From Prevotellamassilia timonensis (GTDB taxonomy: Bacteria > Bacteroidota > Bacteroidia > Bacteroidales > Bacteroidaceae): a stretch of 64,000 nt of DNA. The DNA lies in assembly GCF_900106785.1 (NCBI RefSeq), contig NZ_LT629834.1, forward strand, positions 1 through 64,000. Direction: 5' to 3'. The notes beneath the pieces were generated by a model. It was not told the origin of the DNA, searched no databases, and was given only the letters and a program-made list of their open reading frames with translations. Below, in pieces: positions 43,874-51,727 of this stretch (within the stretch, counting starts at the first letter, position 1; each line of letters starts with the position of its first letter). Both the position numbers and the translations under genes were made by a program.

Positions 43874-45103
43874 ATGAAAGTTGAAAAATTCAAGGTGCTG
43901 CTCTACCTTAAAAAGAGCGGATTGGACAAGAACGGTAAGGCTCCCATCATGGGACGCATCACCCTCAACCGAACAATGGCGCAGTTCGGTTGCAAGTTGT
44001 CATGTACGCCAAAGTTATGGAATCCACGTGAGAGCAGACTTGACGGCAAGAGCAAAGAGGCTGTGGAAGTGAACGCCAAGATTGACAAACTGTTGCTGGC
44101 AATAAATTCAGCCTACGAGTCACTTGTGGAGCGCAAGACGGATTTTGACGCAAAGGCGATAAAGGATCTGTTTCAATGCAGTGCAGACACTCAGATGACC
44201 TTGTTGAAGCAGCTTGACGCCATCATTGCGGACATTGAGTCAAGAATCGGCATCGACTACAAGAAAGGCACGCTTCCAAACTACCAGTACACTCGCCTGA
44301 CATTGGTATTGTTCGTCAAGAAGCGTTATGGAACTGACGATGTGGCATTCGGTGAGCTTGACGAGCAGTTTATCCGTGAGTACATGGACTTTTGCTTGGA
44401 CGAGAGAGGTCTTGCACTTGATACAGTCCGCCACTATCTCGCCATCTTGAAGAAGACCTGCCGAATAGCTTTCAAGGCAGGACACTCCGAGCGTTATCAT
44501 TTCATGCACTTCAAGCTACCTCAAAAGAAAGAGAATCCACCAAAGGCATTGACACGTGAGGACTTCCTGAAAATTCGTGACCTCGAAATACCAGAGCGAA
44601 GAAAATCGTTGGCTTTGACCCGTGACCTTTTTCTTTTCGCTTGCTATACAGGCACGGCTTATGCCGATACGGTTTCCATCACGGAAGAAAACCTCTTTCG
44701 TGATGAGGAGGGCAGCCTTTGGCTGAAATACCACAGAAAGAAGAACAAGATGCTTGCACGTGTGAAGCTGCTGCCAGAGGCGCTTGCCATGTTGGAGAAA
44801 TACAAAGACCCGACAAGACCTACTCTTTTACCGCCACAGGAATTTCGAGTGTTGAGAGGTAACATGAAAAGTCTCCGAGTACTATCTGGCATAAGTATGG
44901 ATTTGGTCTATCATGTTGGACGGCACAGTTTCGCATCGCTCGTTACGCTCGAAGAAGGTGTTCCGATAGAGACTATCAGCAAAATGCTTGGTCACAACAA
45001 CATTCAGACCACGCAAATCTATGCACGTGTCACCCCGAAAAAGCTATTTGAGGATATGGACAAGTTCATCGAAGCTAACAAGGACTTCAAGTTTGTCCTG
45101 TAA
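43874..45103 (+). CDS. Tyrosine recombinase 1 (IntDOT-like)
   Basis: 409 aa. An N-terminal arm-type DNA-binding domain (about 1-95; KSGLDKNGKAPIMGRITLNR), a SAM-like core-binding domain (about 105-210) and a catalytic domain (about 220-400) are visible. The HxxR box is in YHVGRHSFASL, then LGHNNIQTTQIYARV with the nucleophile tyrosine. The usual first catalytic arginine is not in its place: the segment reads ACYTGTAYADT, as in IntDOT of CTnDOT, where that arginine is also absent. It catalyses excision and integration of the element. It lies 31 nt before a second recombinase. Confidence 0.92.
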   Translation: MKVEKFKVLLYLKKSGLDKNGKAPIMGRITLNRTMAQFGCKLSCTPKLWNPRESRLDGKSKEAVEVNAKIDKLLLAINSAYESLVERKTDFDAKAIKDLFQCSADTQMTLLKQLDAIIADIESRIGIDYKKGTLPNYQYTRLTLVLFVKKRYGTDDVAFGELDEQFIREYMDFCLDERGLALDTVRHYLAILKKTCRIAFKAGHSERYHFMHFKLPQKKENPPKALTREDFLKIRDLEIPERRKSLALTRDLFLFACYTGTAYADTVSITEENLFRDEEGSLWLKYHRKKNKMLARVKLLPEALAMLEKYKDPTRPTLLPPQEFRVLRGNMKSLRVLSGISMDLVYHVGRHSFASLVTLEEGVPIETISKMLGHNNIQTTQIYARVTPKKLFEDMDKFIEANKDFKFVL

Positions 45104-45134
45104 TATTATCACAAAATAAGAAAGGAACATAACA

Positions 45135-46358
45135 ATGAGAAGTACATACAAGCAGTTTTATTATATCAACCGTGGCAGAGTAAAGGCAGACGGAACCACA
45201 TCTATATTTTGCCGTATCACGATTGACGGCAAAGTGTCAGCCATAGCAACAGGTCTTTACTGTGCTCCCGAAGAATGGGACACGAAAAAAGGTGAAGCCA
45301 AGAATGCAAGAGTGAACGGACAACTGCAAGCGTTCAGACTAAGAATTGACGAAGCCTACGAGCAGGCAACAAAGGAAAAGGGCATCGTTACCGCCGAGAT
45401 TCTGAAGAATGTTATTGTTGATGCAAATACTATCCCGATGACATTGCTTGCCACTGGCGAGGAGGAGCGTGAACGCCTTAGGCTGCGCTCTATCCGTATT
45501 AACTCAACATCTTCTTATCGCCAATCTAAGACATCGCAGCTAAACTTGCGAGAGTTCATCGGGTTACGAGGAATGAATGACATTGCATTTGAAGATTTGA
45601 CTGAGGAATTTGGCAAATCTTATAAGTTGTTCTTGATTGGCAAAGGGTATAGTGCATCCAATACGAACCATAATCTTTGTTGGCTGCAACGCTTGGTTTA
45701 TATCGCTGTTGACAGAGGTCTGCTGAAATTCAATCCATTGGAAGATGTCGGATATGAAAAGAAAGGCTCACCAAAGCGTAGACATATATCCAGAAATGAC
45801 TTGCTGCTCATTATGGAGACTCCTATGGAGGATAAGGCTTTGGAGTTGGCACGCAGAATGTTTGTTTTCTCCAGCCTTACAGGTTTGGCTTATGTCGATT
45901 TACGTAACCTGTATCCACACCATATCGGGATGACGGCAGACGGTAGAAAATACATCCGTGAGAAAAGAGCAAAGACCAACAACGAAGCGTTCATTCCCTT
46001 GCACCCGATAGCTGAACAGATAATGTCGCTATACAATACAGCGGATGATAGCAAACCAGTTTTCCCTCTTTCTTCACGTGATTCCATGTGGTTTGAATTT
46101 CATTCACTCGGTGTGGCTTTGGGTATAAATGAGAACCTTACCGCACATGTTGCAAGACATACATTCGGAGTAAACATGGTTACTTCGGGCATATCAATGG
46201 AAAGCATCGCCAAGATGATGGGGCATTCCAATCTGCGAAGCACCCAGGTCTATGCCGTCATCACCGATGACAAGATATCCAAGGATATGGATAAGCTGAT
46301 GCAGCGCAGAGAAACAAAAGAAACTGACCAGAATAAAAATAAGGAGGACAGGAAATGA
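45135..46358 (+). CDS. Tyrosine recombinase 2 (IntDOT-like)
   Basis: 407 aa with the same architecture: arm-binding (QFYYINRGRVKADGTTSIFCR), core-binding (QLNLREFIGLRG) and catalytic domains. The catalytic boxes are SSLTGLAYVDLR (no arginine at the usual first position), HVARHTFGVNM and MGHSNLRSTQVYAVI with the tyrosine. Its stop overlaps the next start as ATGA. Paired recombinases of this kind occur at the end of many Bacteroidota elements; which of the two is needed is not clear from sequence. Confidence 0.92.
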   Translation: MRSTYKQFYYINRGRVKADGTTSIFCRITIDGKVSAIATGLYCAPEEWDTKKGEAKNARVNGQLQAFRLRIDEAYEQATKEKGIVTAEILKNVIVDANTIPMTLLATGEEERERLRLRSIRINSTSSYRQSKTSQLNLREFIGLRGMNDIAFEDLTEEFGKSYKLFLIGKGYSASNTNHNLCWLQRLVYIAVDRGLLKFNPLEDVGYEKKGSPKRRHISRNDLLLIMETPMEDKALELARRMFVFSSLTGLAYVDLRNLYPHHIGMTADGRKYIREKRAKTNNEAFIPLHPIAEQIMSLYNTADDSKPVFPLSSRDSMWFEFHSLGVALGINENLTAHVARHTFGVNMVTSGISMESIAKMMGHSNLRSTQVYAVITDDKISKDMDKLMQRRETKETDQNKNKEDRK

Positions 46359-46717
46359 ACAGAGGTGTTATAACAATCAGTGAGAGCGGAACGGTATCCA
46401 TGCCGACCGATACTGTATGGATGACCATGCAGGAGATTGCCGACATGTATAATGTATTCGGCTGCTATGTGCGCAAGGCTGTCAAGGCTATATTCAAGGA
46501 TGGCATTCTGAAAGAGCAGGGTGTATGCCGTCATGTCAGGAAGAACGACCGCATCAGCTATGATGTGTATAGCCTTGAACTCGTCATTGCGGTAGCCTTC
46601 CGTATTGACAGCATTGAGAGCAGAGCCTTTCGGGAGTTCATCATGCAGTCCGTCATCGGCAAGCAGACAAGCCGCACTAAACTGGTCTGTATCTTTACAG
46701 AGAACGCAATGGCATAG
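46355..46717 (+). CDS. Short RhuM-like DNA-binding-type protein
   Basis: 120 aa, starting within the stop of recombinase 2 (ATGA overlap). TVWMTMQEIADMYNVFG, LKEQGVCRHVRKNDRISYDVYSLELVIAVAFRIDS match the N-terminal domain of the RhuM/virulence protein group, which runs to about 330 aa; only the N-terminal third is present. The last residues (RTKLVCIFTENAMA) depart from the family, so it may be a truncated member or a stand-alone regulator. Its function is unknown. Confidence 0.65.
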   Translation: MNRGVITISESGTVSMPTDTVWMTMQEIADMYNVFGCYVRKAVKAIFKDGILKEQGVCRHVRKNDRISYDVYSLELVIAVAFRIDSIESRAFREFIMQSVIGKQTSRTKLVCIFTENAMA

Positions 46718-46740
46718 ACCTGCCATAAAGCAACGTTCCT

Positions 46741-46759
46741 TGGAGGCTTTGCGCCTCCA
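46741..46759 (+). terminator. Short hairpin after the RhuM-like gene
   Basis: TGGAGGC-TTTGC-GCCTCCA, a 7-bp stem, 24 nt past the stop. It has no T tract. Confidence 0.4.
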
Positions 46760-46863
46760 GCCACTTGGGCGAACCACCGCAGTGTGTTTTAGCATGGTAT
46801 TAGATTTATACAGGTAACACAAATGATACTCGGCAAACACGAACAACTCGGTATAGCCAATAA

Positions 46864-46920
46864 AACGAGGCGACAACCTATAACAGCCACACTCGGTAAG
46901 TTATACGTTGTCGCCTTGTT
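46864..46920. terminator. Terminator hairpin in a convergent gap
   Basis: AACGAGGCGACAACCTATAAC pairs with GTTATACGTTGTCGCCTTGTT, a stem of about 20 bp with one or two mismatches. It sits between the RhuM-like gene (plus) and the HTH gene (minus). Confidence 0.7.
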
Positions 46921-46949
46921 CATTTCACACACTCATCAAGGACATTCTC

Positions 46950-47258
46950 CTACACACCTTTCATTCTGTACGCTTCACGATAGTTAGCCATCAGAATCTT
47001 CTGAATGTCGGACTCGTGGTAAAGAATCTTTCCGCCAAGCTGGATATACGGGATGACACCGTTGTTTCGGTAGTCCTGCAGGGTTCTTCGGCTCAGTTGC
47101 AGCCTGGCGCAAAGCTCCTTGTCCGTCATGAACCGCTCACCGCCAAGCATGGGGCGGTAGTTCATCACGGCACGTTCAAAATTGTCAACCATTCGGTTGA
47201 GGTGGTTCACGATATGGTTCATCCACTCGCTGTTTCTTGTCATTACTTCATTGCTCAT
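46950..47258 (-). CDS. Helix-turn-helix (HTH_17/excisionase-like) protein, element-encoded 1
   Basis: 102 aa. The C-terminal half has MTDKELCARLQLSRRTLQDYRNNG and IPYIQLGGKILYHESDIQKIL, a MerR-like winged helix of the excisionase (HTH_17) type. The N-terminal 40 residues form a helix. Pairs of such small proteins next to recombinases in Bacteroidota elements act as excision factors or regulators; that role is inferred here. A second paralog lies upstream on the same strand, 82 nt away. Confidence 0.85.
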   Translation of the reverse strand: MSNEVMTRNSEWMNHIVNHLNRMVDNFERAVMNYRPMLGGERFMTDKELCARLQLSRRTLQDYRNNGVIPYIQLGGKILYHESDIQKILMANYREAYRMKGV

Positions 47259-47340
47259 AGTTGTCTCGTTTTATTGTTGATACTTACGTTACTCGGTTTA
47301 CTTGCTGCATTGGATAAAGTGGCTGTTGTATATTGACTGC

Positions 47341-47652
47341 CTAACCTGTGCGCTTGCGAAAGCGCATGTCCTTTTTCTTGTCCTCCACTACTGCTACGAT
47401 AGCCATCACGTCCTCCGGCTTGTAGTAGGTCTTGTGGCTGATTTGCGTATAAGCCAAAGTTCCGTTGTCCCGAAGCGTCTGCACTGTCCGTGGGCAGATG
47501 TTGAGCGTCTGACACACGTCCTGCGTATCGAGCCACTTGTTCATGGTCTTGTCCTCACTGCGCTCACGGATTCTGTCCATGCGCTTCACGAAGTTCTCCA
47601 ACTGGGCATCAAGATAGTTGAATGCCTCTTCCTCGAATACGATGAATCCCAT
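47341..47652 (-). CDS. Helix-turn-helix (HTH_17) protein, element-encoded 2
   Basis: 103 aa. NKWLDTQDVCQTLNICPRTVQ followed by TLRDNGTLAYTQISHKTYYKPEDV is again an HTH_17 domain, after a 35-residue helical N-terminus. The basic tail (KKKDMRFRKRTG) may help DNA binding. It is probably co-transcribed with the first HTH gene downstream, from the -7 element at 47732-47739. Confidence 0.85.
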   Translation of the reverse strand: MGFIVFEEEAFNYLDAQLENFVKRMDRIRERSEDKTMNKWLDTQDVCQTLNICPRTVQTLRDNGTLAYTQISHKTYYKPEDVMAIVAVVEDKKKDMRFRKRTG

Positions 47653-47731
47653 ACTTTTCTTTTTTCTAAGTTTATACTATGTTATATGTCGCAAAGCTCC
47701 ACGCATATGCTGTGCTCCACGCTTGTGAGTG

Positions 47732-47739
47732 CAAAGATA
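47732..47739 (-). promoter_or_regulatory. -7 promoter element of the HTH pair
   Basis: TATCTTTG on the minus strand, 80 nt upstream of the ATG at 47652. The rest of 47740-48049 shows no gene. On the plus strand TACTTTGCAC at about 47979 may serve the DUF3408 gene. Confidence 0.5.
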
Positions 47740-48049
47740 GGCACGGCAATCTAAAAACAAGCGTTTTCAATTTCTGTGGCAGTATGTTGCAGTGGTTTGA
47801 TACACTTCAAGTCCTAAACCGATAGGAAAAACTTGCACGACTGCAACGAATACATGAACAATGATGAGTTGAGAAATACGTTGAAGTTCTCACAACTATC
47901 TCGGTATGCAAATAAGCAAGCCACAACTAAATTGCCACGTTACACCCAATCAGTTGCATGGCTGCACTCAGTACACTTACTTTGCACCCGACAATCGGTC
48001 AATGGAGCAAACCGTGACCACTATACTAACAAATAAAACAGCATAAGCT

Positions 48050-48532
48050 ATGGCAAGAACAAAAGATGCAGTCTTGGCTCCTGAGCAAAAGGAGCTGATG
48101 GAAAAAGAGTATTTGGATTTTGTTAAACCATCTACGTATGGCAACAAAGCCAATCCAAGTAGTTGTAATTCTCTCTATGATGATGTAGAGAACCCAGAGT
48201 TGAGAGCAATTGTAGAGAAAGTTGCTGCAACAACTCCCTATCGAGAGGAAACATCAACGAACGAGGCTCAATCGCCACCGAATCCGCTGAAGCGCATCAG
48301 CGGCAAGCAGCGCAAGGCAACTTTGGAGGAGTATCAGCAGACCTTCCTCCAAGTTCCAAGGATTGACGGCCGCAAGCCGGTCTTCGTCAGTTCCGATGTA
48401 CGAGACCGTCTTGATCGTGTCGTCCACATCCTCGGAGGGAGACGCATGAGCGTATCGGGCATCATCGAGAACATCGTGCGCCACCACCTAAGCCTTTATG
48501 AAGAGGACTTCGAGGCTTGGCGCAAATTGTGA
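48050..48532 (+). CDS. DUF3408-family mobilization-associated protein
   Basis: 160 aa. The C-terminal third (KPVFVSSDVRDRLDRVVHIL, then GGRRMSVSGIIENIVRHHL) fits DUF3408, whose members are ribbon-helix-helix-like proteins encoded in Bacteroidota conjugative and mobilizable elements. The N-terminal 95 residues are charged and probably disordered. Position before oriT and mobC suggests a relaxosome or regulatory role; this is inferred. Confidence 0.8.
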   Translation: MARTKDAVLAPEQKELMEKEYLDFVKPSTYGNKANPSSCNSLYDDVENPELRAIVEKVAATTPYREETSTNEAQSPPNPLKRISGKQRKATLEEYQQTFLQVPRIDGRKPVFVSSDVRDRLDRVVHILGGRRMSVSGIIENIVRHHLSLYEEDFEAWRKL

Positions 48533-48541
48533 GAATTAAGG

Positions 48542-48683
48542 TCTGCGACCTTGGACGTGGATAGCTGAAAGGCTGTAGTTCCAACTAACGTGTTCTGAGA
48601 GGGAGCGAGGTTATGTTTTGGGAACCCCAAAACGCCTCGCTCCACCATGAGGGCGGAGGAATTTTGCTCCCGGCGGTCGCAGA
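48542..48683 (+). other. Candidate origin of transfer (oriT) region
   Basis: A strong hairpin at 48602-48643 (GGAGCGAGG and GTTTTGGG pairing with CCCCAAAAC and CCTCGCTCC) lies inside a wider inverted repeat TCTGCGACC (48542-48550) / GGTCGCAGA (48675-48683). It is directly upstream of mobC and the relaxase gene, where mobilizable elements keep oriT. The nick site cannot be named from this sequence. Confidence 0.5.
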
Positions 48684-48716
48684 AAGTAAGTGTACCAACT
48701 GTAAACAGTATATCGA

Positions 48717-49130
48717 ATGACAAGCATACATGAACAGGACAAGAGAAAGGGCGGAAGACCGCCCACGGGCAGGGTTCGCAAGTTGTCGAAGTCTGTCACG
48801 GTGAAGTTCTCGAAGCCAAGCTACGAGGCATTGAGACTGAGGGCGAGAAAAGCCAATCGCAAGTTGGCGGAGTATATCCGTGAGTCCGCCTTGAACGGCG
48901 AGGTGGTCAGCGGACACAACGCAGAGACGGTAGCCATCGCCAAGAACCTCATTGGCATGGCGAACAACCTCAACCAACTTATCAAGCTGTCGCATCAGAG
49001 AGGTTTCCATGAGACCCATGTATATGTGGTGGACTTGTTGAGAAGATTGAAAGAAATCCTTGGCGAGTATCGCCAAGCAAGTTATAAACCTAAGCCAAGC
49101 AGTATGGGCAGAAAGGAGGATACCACATGA
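48717..49130 (+). CDS. MobC-like relaxosome accessory protein
   Basis: 137 aa basic protein. GGRPPTGRVRKLSKSVTVKFSKPSYEALRLRARKANRKLAEYIRESAL is a ribbon-helix-helix DNA-binding part. The second half, AIAKNLIGMANNLNQLIKLSHQ, matches the MobC consensus of mobilisation proteins, which open oriT for the relaxase. It overlaps the relaxase start by ATGA. Confidence 0.88.
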   Translation: MTSIHEQDKRKGGRPPTGRVRKLSKSVTVKFSKPSYEALRLRARKANRKLAEYIRESALNGEVVSGHNAETVAIAKNLIGMANNLNQLIKLSHQRGFHETHVYVVDLLRRLKEILGEYRQASYKPKPSSMGRKEDTT

Positions 49131-50077
49131 TAGGCAAGCTAAAGAAGGGCAGCTCATTTGGTGGTTGCATCCGCTATGTTACAGGCAAGGACGAGGCAAA
49201 AATCATCGCCTCGGATGGTGTGTTACTCGGCACGAATGCCGAGATGACGCAAAGTTTCGAGCTACAGAGGCAGCTAAATCCAAGGATTAAGAAGCCTGTG
49301 GGACACATTGCACTCAGTTTCAAGCCCGAGGACAAGCCACGTTTGACGGATGAGTTCATGGCTAAGATAGCCCTTGAATACATGAAGATGATGGGTATCA
49401 ACGATACCCAATTCATTATCGTAAGGCATCACAACACGGACAATCCACATTGCCATATCGTGTATAACCGCATCAACAATGAGAGCAAACTCTTATCAGA
49501 CAGGAATGATTACAGGCGTAATGAGCAGGTGACCAAGGCTCTAAAATCCAAGTATGGACTTACTTACGGAACGGACAAGAGCAAGACTAACACTCGCAAA
49601 TTGCGCAATGCAGAGCGTGCAAAATATGAGATTCACAATGCCGTTAAAGGTGCCTTGAAAGCCGCAGATAGCTGGCAGAAGTTCAAGAATGAACTTGCAA
49701 AGCGAGGTGTTCACTTGGAGTTAGTCTATAAGGACAAGGAGAGAACCAAGGTGCAAGGTATCCGTTTCTGCAAGGATGGATATAGTTTCAAGGGGACACA
49801 GATTAGCCGAGACTATAGCTTTGGCAAACTGAATGCGAGATTTGAGGGAATGGAGAAACACGTTTCATCAAGAGACAACTCTACTCTGCAATACGAGCAA
49901 GGCTATCACAAGAGCAACGATGAGCCATCCATGTCGGATAGCAGCCAAGACCTTTGGAACGGCATTTCTTCCATTAGACTTTTTGCTTCTGGCGACGCTC
50001 AGACCTTTGAGTCTTTCCCAGAGGACGAATCATCCAAGAAGAAAAAAAAGAAACGCAGAAGAGGCTTTAGCCTTTGA
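49127..50077 (+). CDS. Relaxase (MobA/VirD2-type mobilization nuclease)
   Basis: 316 aa. It nicks oriT and stays bound to the 5' end during transfer. The three-histidine metal motif is H101/H102...H108-x-H110 in RHHNTDNPHCHIVYN. The N-terminal segment GSSFGGCIRYVTGKDEAKII holds a tyrosine (Y17) that could be the nicking residue. GHIALSFKPEDKP precedes the metal site. The tail is unusually basic (SKKKKKKRRRGFSL), suiting DNA binding. The protein is a little shorter than many MOBP relaxases and has no helicase or primase part. Confidence 0.92.
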   Translation: MIGKLKKGSSFGGCIRYVTGKDEAKIIASDGVLLGTNAEMTQSFELQRQLNPRIKKPVGHIALSFKPEDKPRLTDEFMAKIALEYMKMMGINDTQFIIVRHHNTDNPHCHIVYNRINNESKLLSDRNDYRRNEQVTKALKSKYGLTYGTDKSKTNTRKLRNAERAKYEIHNAVKGALKAADSWQKFKNELAKRGVHLELVYKDKERTKVQGIRFCKDGYSFKGTQISRDYSFGKLNARFEGMEKHVSSRDNSTLQYEQGYHKSNDEPSMSDSSQDLWNGISSIRLFASGDAQTFESFPEDESSKKKKKKRRRGFSL

Positions 50078-50865
50078 TGCAAGTTACAAACCATTCAAAC
50101 AACAAAAGAAATATGAAAGAAGAACTATTGGAAGCCATCTACGGCACAGTTGAGAGATTGGAGCAGAAAGTCGATGAACTTTCTGCCTCACCAAAGAATA
50201 CAGAGGCGGAAAGCACTCCGGTCTCTGTAAGTGTTAATATAAGCAAGCTTGAAAAAGCAATCCTTGCTATGGCTGTAAAAGAAGGGGAGTCTATTGACAA
50301 ATTGGTAAGATTAAGAGAGGCTATCTGCATCTTTACCGACCTTACCAAGAAAGAAGCAAGTAACGGAGAACAGCGAAGCAAACTCTTGTTTGATGCAATT
50401 AATCAGGTGAAACAAGAGCTGAATGCCACATCAAAAAATGTGCAGGACAAACTTCACGCAATGGGTAATACACCTCTGAAGAAAGTTGTGACTCATCGCT
50501 TCGAGCCAACTTCAAAGTATGTTCTTCTTTTCATTGGTGGCTTGGCTCTATCTCTTGTTCTCTCCATTTGGGGCAATCTCACCCAATGGCGAGAGCGCCA
50601 AGATTGGGAGGAGGCAGATTTGAAGTATCGGGCTTTGAAGATGGTGCTTCCATCCGACGACCCCAATGTTCGATACATCGAAAAGAATTTTTCTGTATGC
50701 CCAAATAAAGAAGTTATTGAGAAAGTGAGAACTCATGTAAATATTTACGAGGACTCAATTCGCTATCATAACGAAATGATACAGATGGCAGCAATTAAAG
50801 ATAGCATGGCTAATAGCCTATTTAAAGAAGCGAATGAAATTAAAAAGAAAATTAATCAGAAATAA
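50077..50865 (+). CDS. Membrane protein with coiled coil, relaxase-linked
   Basis: 262 aa from the ATG at 50077, which overlaps the relaxase stop (TGATG); the ATG at 50113 (MKEELLEAIYG) is an equal choice. An N-terminal helix with heptads (GTVERLEQKVDEL) is followed by a second helix (VKQELNATSKNVQDKL). One membrane segment comes at about 146-166 (YVLLFIGGLALSLVLSIWGN), then a C-terminal helical region with Lys-rich end. Such genes often follow mobA in Bacteroidota elements. No known domain is recognised; it may link the relaxosome to the membrane. Confidence 0.75.
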   Translation: MQVTNHSNNKRNMKEELLEAIYGTVERLEQKVDELSASPKNTEAESTPVSVSVNISKLEKAILAMAVKEGESIDKLVRLREAICIFTDLTKKEASNGEQRSKLLFDAINQVKQELNATSKNVQDKLHAMGNTPLKKVVTHRFEPTSKYVLLFIGGLALSLVLSIWGNLTQWRERQDWEEADLKYRALKMVLPSDDPNVRYIEKNFSVCPNKEVIEKVRTHVNIYEDSIRYHNEMIQMAAIKDSMANSLFKEANEIKKKINQK

Positions 50866-50868
50866 TAG

Positions 50869-50988
50869 ACAACGACCATCTGGTACAAGCGCATCCTTCG
50901 TTTCGACAAGATTAAGACCAACGGCATTCGCATCGTATTCGATAGTGCAAGGGCTTGTCCGTGCATCAACAATGTTTCAGCATACTAA
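50869..50988 (+). pseudogene. C-terminal fragment of a GH29 alpha-L-fucosidase
   Basis: 39 codons read TTIWYKRILRFDKIKTNGIR, then IVFDSARACPCINNVSAY and a TAA. The pattern GYKRI..F..IK.N.IR..F.DSRA.P.I....IY is that of the C-terminal beta-domain end of GH29 alpha-L-fucosidases. The stop before it is at 50866-50868, directly after the membrane-protein gene, so the rest of the enzyme gene is missing. It marks the probable right edge of the mobile element. Confidence 0.6.
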
Positions 50989-51035
50989 GGAAGAATTATA
51001 CTCTGCAAAGGAAAGGATAGAAATGTAAATAAACC

Positions 51036-51066
51036 GTGTCTAACTATAACTTTTATAGCTTGACAC
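51036..51066 (+). terminator. Hairpin after the fucosidase remnant
   Basis: GTGTCTAACTATA pairs with TATAGCTTGACAC with two mismatches, a stem of about 13 bp. Confidence 0.45.
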
Positions 51067-51196
51067 AGTTTATCTTGAACTCTCAGCAACTAACGCTGCG
51101 GCTGAATTACTCAATGGTAAAAAACATTTCTGGGCACAACTTAGACCTATCATAGACAGAAAGTTCTTCTTTAGATGTGTGAAAATCTATGCATAG
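51059..51196 (+). pseudogene. 45-codon orphan coding fragment
   Basis: The frame LDTVYLELSATNAAAELLNG, then KKHFWAQLRPIIDRKFFFRC and VKIYA before TAG has the look of coding sequence but has no start and begins at a stop. I do not recognise the family. It may be the 3' end of a gene cut during the same rearrangements. The rest of 50989-51222 holds nothing else. Confidence 0.3.
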
Positions 51197-51222
51197 TACA
51201 CACGCTTTTTGCAGATAGTCTG

Positions 51223-51591
51223 CTATTTTTCGATCATTTTCTTTAACTCCTTTTCTATATTTTTTTTACATCTATATATTTTTCTTTTGTCATCTTTTAT
51301 ATAATTATCACATATAAAAAAAGTTTGATGATAATTTCTGCCTTTTATAGTTAATACTAATCTTGGAGGCAATTTAATTATGTCACAGAGAGTTGCATTC
51401 TGTAAGAGTTCATACAGTTCTTGGATTAAAATATCATTATTAATAATGTATTCATTATCATCAAAATAATTTTTTACTAATATTTGCTTACAAACTTTTT
51501 TGTTTATAAGGTTAGGATGTATGCTATTTTTACAACAATCACATAGGCAAAACAACCCACAAAAACAAAATATTTTTAGTAATTTATTCAT
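51223..51591 (-). CDS. Small AT-rich lipoprotein, candidate immunity protein
   Basis: 122 aa. The N-terminus MNKLLKIFCFCGLFCLCDC is a cysteine-rich signal peptide with lipoprotein boxes (LCDC). The mature part is charged with about 100 residues: VCKQILVKNYFDDNEYIINN, LPPRLVLTIKGRNYHQTFFI and a Lys-rich C-terminal helix. Base composition is about 25-30% GC, far below its neighbours, like the 3' end of the Rhs gene just upstream. The position directly after the Rhs toxin tip, the small size and the matching AT bias are the usual signs of an immunity gene in polymorphic toxin systems. No family is recognised. A hairpin at 51675-51718 separates it from the Rhs gene. Confidence 0.6.
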   Translation of the reverse strand: MNKLLKIFCFCGLFCLCDCCKNSIHPNLINKKVCKQILVKNYFDDNEYIINNDILIQELYELLQNATLCDIIKLPPRLVLTIKGRNYHQTFFICDNYIKDDKRKIYRCKKNIEKELKKMIEK

Positions 51592-51674
51592 GAATATAGT
51601 GTATTTTTATTTATAAAACTCATCCAGCAAGATAGTAGAGCCTTTTACTTGTGGAAATTCGCTTAGGTGTAATT

Positions 51675-51718
51675 AATATATTCTCTACAAGGTATAAAAC
51701 CTATGTAGAGAATATATT
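51675..51718 (-). terminator. Hairpin between the Rhs gene and the candidate immunity gene
   Basis: AATATATTCTCTACA (51675-51689) and TGTAGAGAATATATT (51704-51718) form a perfect 15-bp stem, 10 nt past the Rhs stop. AGGT/ACCT in the loop can extend it. It may end or attenuate the Rhs transcript. Confidence 0.65.
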
Positions 51719-51727
51719 TTTAAATCC

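Larger units (their letters stand above)
43583..50868 (+). mobile_element. Mobilizable integrative element (about 7.3 kb)
   Basis: Two tyrosine recombinases, a RhuM-like protein, two excision/regulator HTH proteins, a DUF3408 protein, an oriT-like hairpin, MobC, a relaxase and a membrane protein stand together. Base composition is more AT-rich than the host part. The left edge is set by the truncated recombinase, the right by the fucosidase tail. I could not find matching direct repeats at the two edges, so the exact ends are not fixed and the Rhs module beyond could also belong to a larger island. No conjugation (tra) genes are present, so it would need a helper. Confidence 0.6.

Noticed and set aside
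43560-50900. Direct repeats (attL/attR) at the edges of the mobile element
   Set aside because: I compared the DNA next to both truncated genes and saw no convincing shared core sequence, so no att sites are called.
50834-51028. 64-codon frame across the element's right edge
   Set aside because: Another frame of the same DNA encodes the GH29 C-terminal pattern, which is the better reading.
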